A stretch of DNA of 10,592 bases. Source: an uncultured bacterium (lineage in GTDB: Bacteria > Bacteroidota > Bacteroidia > Bacteroidales > Bacteroidaceae). The stretch covers positions 1-10,592 of the forward strand of contig CALZMB010000059.1 in assembly GCA_945788485.1 (NCBI GenBank), read 5' to 3'. A model generated the notes under the pieces. That model ran no database searches. It saw nothing but the letters and a program-made list of their open reading frames with translations, and was not told where the DNA came from. Numbering within the stretch: the first letter of the stretch is position 1; each line of letters starts with the position of its first letter. Position numbers and translations under genes: made by a program. Positions 6,328-10,592 of this stretch are shown here, in pieces.

Positions 6328-7032
6328 CTATCTATGCCTGTAGCGTATCTCGCGCAGCGAGTGCTTGCCCATGAAACGGCTCTTATCGACATAGCCCTTG
6401 ATGCCGTTGATGCGCCCCTTGCCCGTGTATTGCCACATCGTGATGTCACGGTCGTCTTTCAGGCGAGGCTCGCGTTCGGTGTATTGCGCTATCATAATCT
6501 TGTAGCCGTCAAGTTTGCCCAACAGATACTTGTCGTAGAAGTTTGCGCCTGTATAGATTAGGGGTTTCTGCTTGTAATGCTTCTCCACCAAGTCTAAGAA
6601 CTTGAACAGCGAGTCGCAGAAGGCAGTGTCAGACAGACCGGCTTTCGTCTCCACGTCAATCATCGGAATGAGGTCCTGCTCGCTTCGCAGACACTGTGTG
6701 GCAAAGTTCTCCAGCTGTTTTTCCTGCGGCGTCTTGGGACGGTAGAAATGGTATGAGCCTACTTTCAGCCCGTGGCTGTGTGCCACTTTGAGGTTCTCCT
6801 CATAACGTTTGTCGATGCGGTCGCCGCCTTCCGTGGCTTTGATATATACGTAAGCCATGCGTGTGTTCTCGCCGATGATTTCCCAGAAGACATCGCCCTG
6901 ATAGTGGCTGATATCTATTCCGTGGATATGAGTACACGTGTCCTCACACTCCACAATCGCGTTCTGGGCGTTTGCAGAATAGCTGAGGAGCATGAAAAAG
7001 AGTGATATGATGGTGTAAAGTTTTCGATTCAT
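6328..7032 (-). CDS. Secreted glycoside hydrolase family 25 (lysozyme-like) protein
   Basis: This 234-residue protein is predicted to cleave the MurNAc-GlcNAc beta-1,4 bond of peptidoglycan as a muramidase. Residues 1-23 are a signal peptide ending SANAQ. The GH25 barrel is recognisable throughout: GIDISHYQG (38-46) with Asp40, YIKATEG (63-69), GSYHFYRP (92-99), MIDVE (124-128) with the acidic pair Asp126 and Glu128, TMWQYT (198-203) and VDKSRF (215-220). The DxE pair corresponds to the catalytic acidic residues of the family. There is no cell-wall-binding repeat. In a Gram-negative cell it would act in the periplasm on its own wall, or outside on other bacteria; the sequence does not decide. 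The signal peptide fixes the start at 7032. A terminator separates it from the symporter upstream, so it has its own promoter region. Confidence 0.93.
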   Translation of the reverse strand: MNRKLYTIISLFFMLLSYSANAQNAIVECEDTCTHIHGIDISHYQGDVFWEIIGENTRMAYVYIKATEGGDRIDKRYEENLKVAHSHGLKVGSYHFYRPKTPQEKQLENFATQCLRSEQDLIPMIDVETKAGLSDTAFCDSLFKFLDLVEKHYKQKPLIYTGANFYDKYLLGKLDGYKIMIAQYTEREPRLKDDRDITMWQYTGKGRINGIKGYVDKSRFMGKHSLREIRYRHR

Positions 7033-7036
7033 GTTG

Positions 7037-7044
7037 CAAAGTTA
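7037..7044 (-). promoter_or_regulatory. -7 promoter-like box next to the lysozyme start codon
   Basis: TAACTTTG on the minus strand matches the Bacteroidetes -7 consensus TAnnTTTG and ends only four bases before the ATG at 7032. No good -33 TTTG is found about 20 bases further up. If used, it would give a leaderless or nearly leaderless mRNA. Confidence 0.4.
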
Positions 7045-7204
7045 CAAATTTATAATCAAATAACGTCCTGTTTTCTGAAAAAAAGATATTATTTCGGCAA
7101 GCGCATAAGATTGTTCCGCTACCTCACTGCCTACGCCTTGCGTTCTGACACAGTGCCGTCAGGTTCGTCAGGAAGTGCCGGCCGGCTTGGCTGTCATAAC
7201 GAAA

Positions 7205-7246
7205 ATCTGCATCACAGAGTCTGAAACGATCTTCTGTGATGCAGAT
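7205..7246 (-). terminator. Intrinsic terminator of the symporter operon
   Basis: ATCTGCATCACAGA (7205-7218) and its exact complement (7233-7246) form a 14-bp stem with a 14-nt loop. On the minus strand the stem is followed by TTTT. It lies about 90 bases after the symporter stop codon, as expected for the end of the corrinoid/methyltransferase/symporter operon. The stem is only moderately GC-rich. Confidence 0.7.
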
Positions 7247-7335
7247 GTCACCATCCCATTGGGACTTGTATATATAACAGGTTTGTCCTGCTTGCAAACT
7301 ATGTGTGAGCTGCGTGTGGCGTGACTTGCGCTTTC

Positions 7336-8937
7336 TCAGTTGAAGAAAATATACAAGCCGACCATCACGACGGCGAGTACGACCCATGAGATGAGTACGC
7401 CTGCTGACGTGCGTTCCTTCACGATGTGCATCGGGCGACGCTCTTCATGGGTCATGTCGAATATGCTGACGAAGAACATCATGAGCAGCAGGGTGCAGAA
7501 GATGATGAAGGAGAGCATCATGAAATGCAGGCTTTCGCTCGCTCCCGGTATAATCCAGAGATAGCAGATGCCTGCCGAGATGCTGACGATTGTGCCGAAC
7601 GAGAGAACGAGATTTGCTGCCAGAGTCGTGCATTTGCGCCAGAACACGCCCATCACGAACACGGCTGCCATCGGCGGCGCGATGAACGAAAGCACCGACT
7701 GGAACACATTGAAGAGGTCCATGCCCTTGATGTTATCGACGGCTATGGTTATGACGATGGACACGAGAGCGCCGATAATGGTCACGATATGGCCTGTGCG
7801 TGATATCTCCTTAGGCGAAGCGCCGGGGTTGATGTTCTTCACGTAGATGTCCATGGTGAAGACTGTGGACAGCGCATTGAGCGAACTGCCTATTGTAGAG
7901 ATGAGGGCAGCGGTGAGCACTGCCATCACAAGGCCTACCATTCCTATCGGGAAGAGGTGCATGACAAGCGTCATGTAGGCATTGTTCGGGTCAATCTCCA
8001 TCGTGCCGAAGAAGCCTGTGCGGGCCAGGGCGAAGCATACGACGCCGGGGATGATGTAGATGGCGACGTCAAGAATCTTGAGCCAGCCGGTGAGATTGGT
8101 TCCCTTCTGTCCCTCGTTGAGGTCTTTGGCGGCGAGGACTGGCTGAACCATGCTCTGGTCTGTACACCAGAACCACAGTCCGGAGATTGGGTAGCCGAGC
8201 AAGATGGGCAGCCAGTAGTAGGCAGGAAGGTCGTCTGCCGAGCGGAACAAGTGCCAGTAGTTCTCCGGCACAACGTCAGGGTCGGCGAGAGTCGCTATGC
8301 CTTGGCCGAACGAACCGCCGCCGAGGGTGATTATGCCGACCACTGTAAGAGTGGCAGAGACAACAATCAGCAGCACCATCTGATAGACATTGGTGTATGC
8401 CACGGCTTTCAGACCGCCCATGATGGTGAAGAATGCGGAGATGGCAAGCAGTATCAGGGCTGAGAGCCACATCGGAATGCCGAATATCTGGCGTATGAGC
8501 ACGCCGCCAGCGAACAGTGTCAAGGCAAGCCATGAGATAAGTACGGTGACTATGGTGTACCAAGCGAGAATGCTGCGCGTGGATTGTCCGAAGCGTGTGC
8601 CCATGAATTCGGGCAGCGTGCTGATTTTCTCGCCGAGATAGCGAGGGGCGAAGACGAAGGCAAGAAGTCCGATGAAGATGAATGCATACCATGCATAGTT
8701 GCCCGATACGATACCGGTGGTGTAGCCGGCGGCGGCGGATGCGATGAGCATTGACGGCCCGACATTGGTCCCCCACATCGAGAAGCCGATGTGATACCAT
8801 TTGAGTGAGCGTGAGGCGAGGAACTTGTTCTGCCCGTCGCTTGCCTTGCGGCTTGCCCAAAGTCCTATGATGAGGAGGACCACGAAGTAGAGAATGAGAA
8901 TCGCCCAGTCCAAGGCGTGCAGAGAATCTGTTAACAT
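7336..8937 (-). CDS. Sodium:solute symporter, SSS (SLC5) family, SGLT-like
   Basis: This 533-residue protein is predicted to be a polytopic inner-membrane transporter that couples Na+ entry to uptake of an organic solute. It is hydrophobic throughout, with about 13-14 membrane segments, and has the length usual for the family. Diagnostic stretches are LDWAILILYFVVLLIIGLWAS (9-29) for the first helix, GLWFWCTDQSMVQ (253-265) followed by LAAKD (268-272), and ALISTIGSSLNALSTVFTMDIY (344-365). The last carries the Ser-rich Na+-site helix typical of vSGLT-like members. The WCTDQ...Q...LAAK pattern resembles sugar-type symporters more than proline or pantothenate ones, but the substrate cannot be read directly. 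It lies 50 bases after the methyltransferase gene with no terminator between, so they are probably one operon. That context suggests a methylated or methoxylated substrate, which is inference. Confidence 0.93.
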   Translation of the reverse strand: MLTDSLHALDWAILILYFVVLLIIGLWASRKASDGQNKFLASRSLKWYHIGFSMWGTNVGPSMLIASAAAGYTTGIVSGNYAWYAFIFIGLLAFVFAPRYLGEKISTLPEFMGTRFGQSTRSILAWYTIVTVLISWLALTLFAGGVLIRQIFGIPMWLSALILLAISAFFTIMGGLKAVAYTNVYQMVLLIVVSATLTVVGIITLGGGSFGQGIATLADPDVVPENYWHLFRSADDLPAYYWLPILLGYPISGLWFWCTDQSMVQPVLAAKDLNEGQKGTNLTGWLKILDVAIYIIPGVVCFALARTGFFGTMEIDPNNAYMTLVMHLFPIGMVGLVMAVLTAALISTIGSSLNALSTVFTMDIYVKNINPGASPKEISRTGHIVTIIGALVSIVITIAVDNIKGMDLFNVFQSVLSFIAPPMAAVFVMGVFWRKCTTLAANLVLSFGTIVSISAGICYLWIIPGASESLHFMMLSFIIFCTLLLMMFFVSIFDMTHEERRPMHIVKERTSAGVLISWVVLAVVMVGLYIFFN

Positions 8938-8987
8938 AGAGAGTTGTTGGCTGTTAAGTTAGTTAGGTGGGGTTGTTGCGTCGGGAG

Positions 8988-9995
8988 TCATGCCAAGCCT
9001 TTGTTGAAATCGGCTATTGCGCTGAAGAACGCGTCAACATTGGCGAGCGGCGTGTGGGGCGGCGTGTCGCAGCCAGAGGATATGACGATGTTGGGGAACT
9101 GGCGTGTCTCAACGAGAAGCTGTGTTGTCTCTTTATAGACCTCCTCCGGCGTGGATGACTTGAACACGGAGACGGGGTCGAGGTTGCCCATGACAAGGAT
9201 ATCGGACGGCACATGGGTTGCCACGTCGGCGAGGTCGCACTTGTTGCCGAGGTGCAGCCCTGCCGCTCCGGTTGCCACCATGGCTTCTGTGCAGTGTCCG
9301 GTGTTGCCGCAGTTGTGAAGGATGATTATGAACTGTTCATCCTGCAGCAGCTGGACGATGCGCTTGACGTAGATGGAAGAGAACGTCATGCAGTCGTCGT
9401 TGGACAGCAGTCCTGCCGCTGGCTCTGCCATCAGCACACCCTCAATGCCTGTGGCTTTCAGGGCGGCGATGTAGCGGGTTATAAACGCCGTGCATTTCTC
9501 TAACAGCTCGTGCGCCGCTTCGGGATTGCTGTATATCAGCATCATCATGTCAGACATGTCAAAGAGCCTTCCTGCGAGCGAGAACGGGCCTATGCAGCCG
9601 GCGAAGACAGGGCGGTCGGCTATCTCGCGGCGGGCGATGACGCTTGCCTTCAGGTATTCCGGAACTCGCGCAGCAGCTAACGAGGGAATCTCAAGCGCAT
9701 GTATGTCCTCCGGCGTGCTGAGCATGTGGCCGGTCACGGTGGCTATCTCGTCTTCGGGAAACACCACGTCTGCGCCGAAAGCCTCTGCCTCTACGGTGAG
9801 GTCCATAATGACGGACGCGGCGTGAGTGGGATAGCGCAAGGCGAGATATTTGATGGCCTTGGCATGTATGTCGCCGTCGGTGATGGCCTGTCTCACTTTG
9901 TATGACAGCTCTTCTATGCCCGGATGGGTCATTATAGGAATGGCCACACGGTCAGGACGCTGAATTATGTCCTGACACCATTGTCTTATGTTCAT
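8988..9995 (-). CDS. URO-D-fold corrinoid methyltransferase, MtaA/CmuA-like
   Basis: This 335-residue protein belongs to the uroporphyrinogen decarboxylase superfamily but is not a heme enzyme: the N-terminal RQAGR motif of HemE is absent. Instead it shows the MtaA/CmuA-type features IPIMTHPGIE (19-28) and MDLTVEAEAFGADV (64-77). It also carries the zinc motif His227-x-Cys229 (HNCG) with a third ligand at Cys309 (SSGC). In known members this zinc activates a thiol that accepts the methyl group from a methyl-corrinoid protein. The usual acceptor in methanogens is coenzyme M, which is not expected in Bacteroidales; homocysteine, tetrahydrofolate or another acceptor would need proof. It follows the corrinoid protein gene by 79 bases and precedes the symporter, all on one strand. 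The carrier next door supports the methyl-transfer assignment. The acceptor and the original methyl donor are unknown. Confidence 0.88.
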   Translation of the reverse strand: MNIRQWCQDIIQRPDRVAIPIMTHPGIEELSYKVRQAITDGDIHAKAIKYLALRYPTHAASVIMDLTVEAEAFGADVVFPEDEIATVTGHMLSTPEDIHALEIPSLAAARVPEYLKASVIARREIADRPVFAGCIGPFSLAGRLFDMSDMMMLIYSNPEAAHELLEKCTAFITRYIAALKATGIEGVLMAEPAAGLLSNDDCMTFSSIYVKRIVQLLQDEQFIIILHNCGNTGHCTEAMVATGAAGLHLGNKCDLADVATHVPSDILVMGNLDPVSVFKSSTPEEVYKETTQLLVETRQFPNIVISSGCDTPPHTPLANVDAFFSAIADFNKGLA

Positions 9996-10032
9996 GGTTC
10001 GAATGTTGGTATATAGTTAGGTAAGTTGTGGT

Positions 10033-10059
10033 CGATGGGCAGCTTTGCTCTGCCCGTCG
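10033..10059 (-). other. Hairpin between corrinoid protein and methyltransferase genes
   Basis: CGATGGGCAG (10033-10042) pairs with CTGCCCGTCG (10050-10059) with one T-G position and a 7-nt loop. No T-run follows on the minus strand, so it is not a typical terminator. It could protect or process the mRNA between the two cistrons. Confidence 0.4.
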
Positions 10060-10074
10060 GCAGTACTGTCATGT

Positions 10075-10592
10075 TCAGGAAGCGGCCTGAAGCATAAGGC
10101 GTTTGGCGAGAGCCACAGCCTCATTGGCATTTGAGCTGTAGCCGTCGGCTCCGATCTCGTCAGCGAAAGACTGCGACACCGGCGCGCCGCCGACCATCAC
10201 CTTTACCTTGTCGCGTATGCCGGCGGCATCCAGTGCGTCTATGACATCCTTCATATAGGTCATTGTCGTGGTGAGGAGAGCAGAGAGACACAGGATGTCT
10301 GCCTTGTTATCGACAACGGCATTGACAAACGTCTCTGCATCTACATCGATGCCGATGTTCACAACTTCGAAGCCGGAGCCTTCAAGCATGGATGCCACGA
10401 GGTTCTTTCCGATGTCGTGGAGGTCGCCTTTCACCGTGCCTATCACGATTCGTCCGGCTGACGTGATGCCCTCGCCGCTGGCTTCCATGATAGGCTTCAG
10501 CAGCGTCAGTGCAGACTTCATGGCACGTCCAGCCATAAGGAGTTGGGGCACGAAAGCCTTTCCCTCCTGGAATCTCTGGCCTACGATGGCCA
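10075..10592 (-). CDS. Corrinoid (B12-binding) methyl-carrier protein, MtaC/MtbC-like, 5' end missing
   Basis: The protein carries a cobalamin cofactor that shuttles a methyl group between two methyltransferases. The frame stays open to the window edge. The 171 visible residues begin AIVGQRFQEGKAFVPQLLMAGRAM, which is the end of the four-helix cap domain (B12-binding-2). The B12-binding domain follows with GDLHDIG, in which visible His58 is the lower cobalt ligand. It continues with Ser103-Ala-Leu105 and Gly134-Gly135, and the spacings (41 and 28 residues) fit the family consensus DxHxxG-x41-SxL-x26-28-GG. A GTG at 10551 could be mistaken for a start but lies inside the conserved cap. Family members are about 210 residues, so some 40 are missing. 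It is the first visible gene of the presumed operon with the methyltransferase and symporter, and its partner substrate methyltransferase should lie further right. Confidence 0.93.
   Translation of the reverse strand, partial: AIVGQRFQEGKAFVPQLLMAGRAMKSALTLLKPIMEASGEGITSAGRIVIGTVKGDLHDIGKNLVASMLEGSGFEVVNIGIDVDAETFVNAVVDNKADILCLSALLTTTMTYMKDVIDALDAAGIRDKVKVMVGGAPVSQSFADEIGADGYSSNANEAVALAKRLMLQAAS

Larger units (their letters stand above)
7033..7335. other. Intergenic region between symporter and lysozyme genes
   Basis: This 303-base gap contains the symporter terminator (7205-7246) and the lysozyme promoter-like box. A short minus-strand frame (7124-7387) crosses it but overlaps the symporter 3' end and the terminator stem and resembles no family. 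I see nothing else here. Confidence 0.6.

Noticed and set aside
7124..7387. Minus-strand frame of 87 codons after the symporter
   Set aside because: It overlaps the symporter 3' end, crosses the terminator stem and resembles no family.
8988..9995. Uroporphyrinogen decarboxylase (hemE) for heme synthesis
   Set aside because: The RQAGR motif is missing, the HxC...C zinc ligands are present and the neighbour is a corrinoid protein, all of which fit the methyltransferase branch.
10549..10551. GTG as start of the corrinoid protein
   Set aside because: The conserved cap-domain sequence (AIVGQRFQEGKAFVPQLL) continues in frame upstream to the window edge, so the gene is truncated by the window, not short.

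Overview
The window looks like chromosomal DNA of a Bacteroidales bacterium, most likely Prevotellaceae-like. The evidence is an OMP_b-brl_3-type outer-membrane barrel with the characteristic C-terminal tail, a Bacteroidetes-type promoter (TAnnTTTG box), A-rich leaders without clear Shine-Dalgarno sequences, a lipoprotein serpin, and abundant short AT-rich or palindromic intergenic repeats. Genus-level placement is inference.

Layout. Bases 1-215 form one nested, imperfect palindrome centred near base 108. It is built from six small hairpins and resembles a REP/BIME or MITE-like element. A TonB-dependent-receptor-like outer-membrane protein (325-2502, minus) follows, with its own promoter at 2584-2615. 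A gene-poor 1.1-kb stretch (2503-3626) separates it from a divergent gene and holds an orphan hairpin, a cluster of AGTCAA palindromes and two tandem-repeat blocks. The gene to its right is a serpin lipoprotein (3627-4886, plus), closed by a strong intrinsic terminator at 4989-5042.

Everything right of that terminator is on the minus strand. Read in transcription order from the right edge, a corrinoid carrier protein (cut by the window end) is followed by an MtaA/CmuA-like, URO-D-fold methyltransferase and an SSS-family Na+/solute symporter, ending at a hairpin terminator (7205-7246). A GH25 lysozyme-like secreted protein and a membrane-anchored double zinc-ribbon protein come next; the latter ends convergently against the serpin terminator.

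How the genes may work together. The corrinoid protein and the URO-D-like protein are the carrier and second methyltransferase of a corrinoid-dependent methyl-transfer pathway. With the symporter they suggest uptake and demethylation of a methylated compound. The substrate-specific methyltransferase and the reductive activator that such a system needs are not in the window and would be expected to the right. The serpin, lysozyme, zinc-ribbon protein and outer-membrane barrel show no evident functional link to this cluster. The best leads for something undescribed are the 215-nt palindrome, whose hairpins show compensatory changes, and the corrinoid/symporter cluster.
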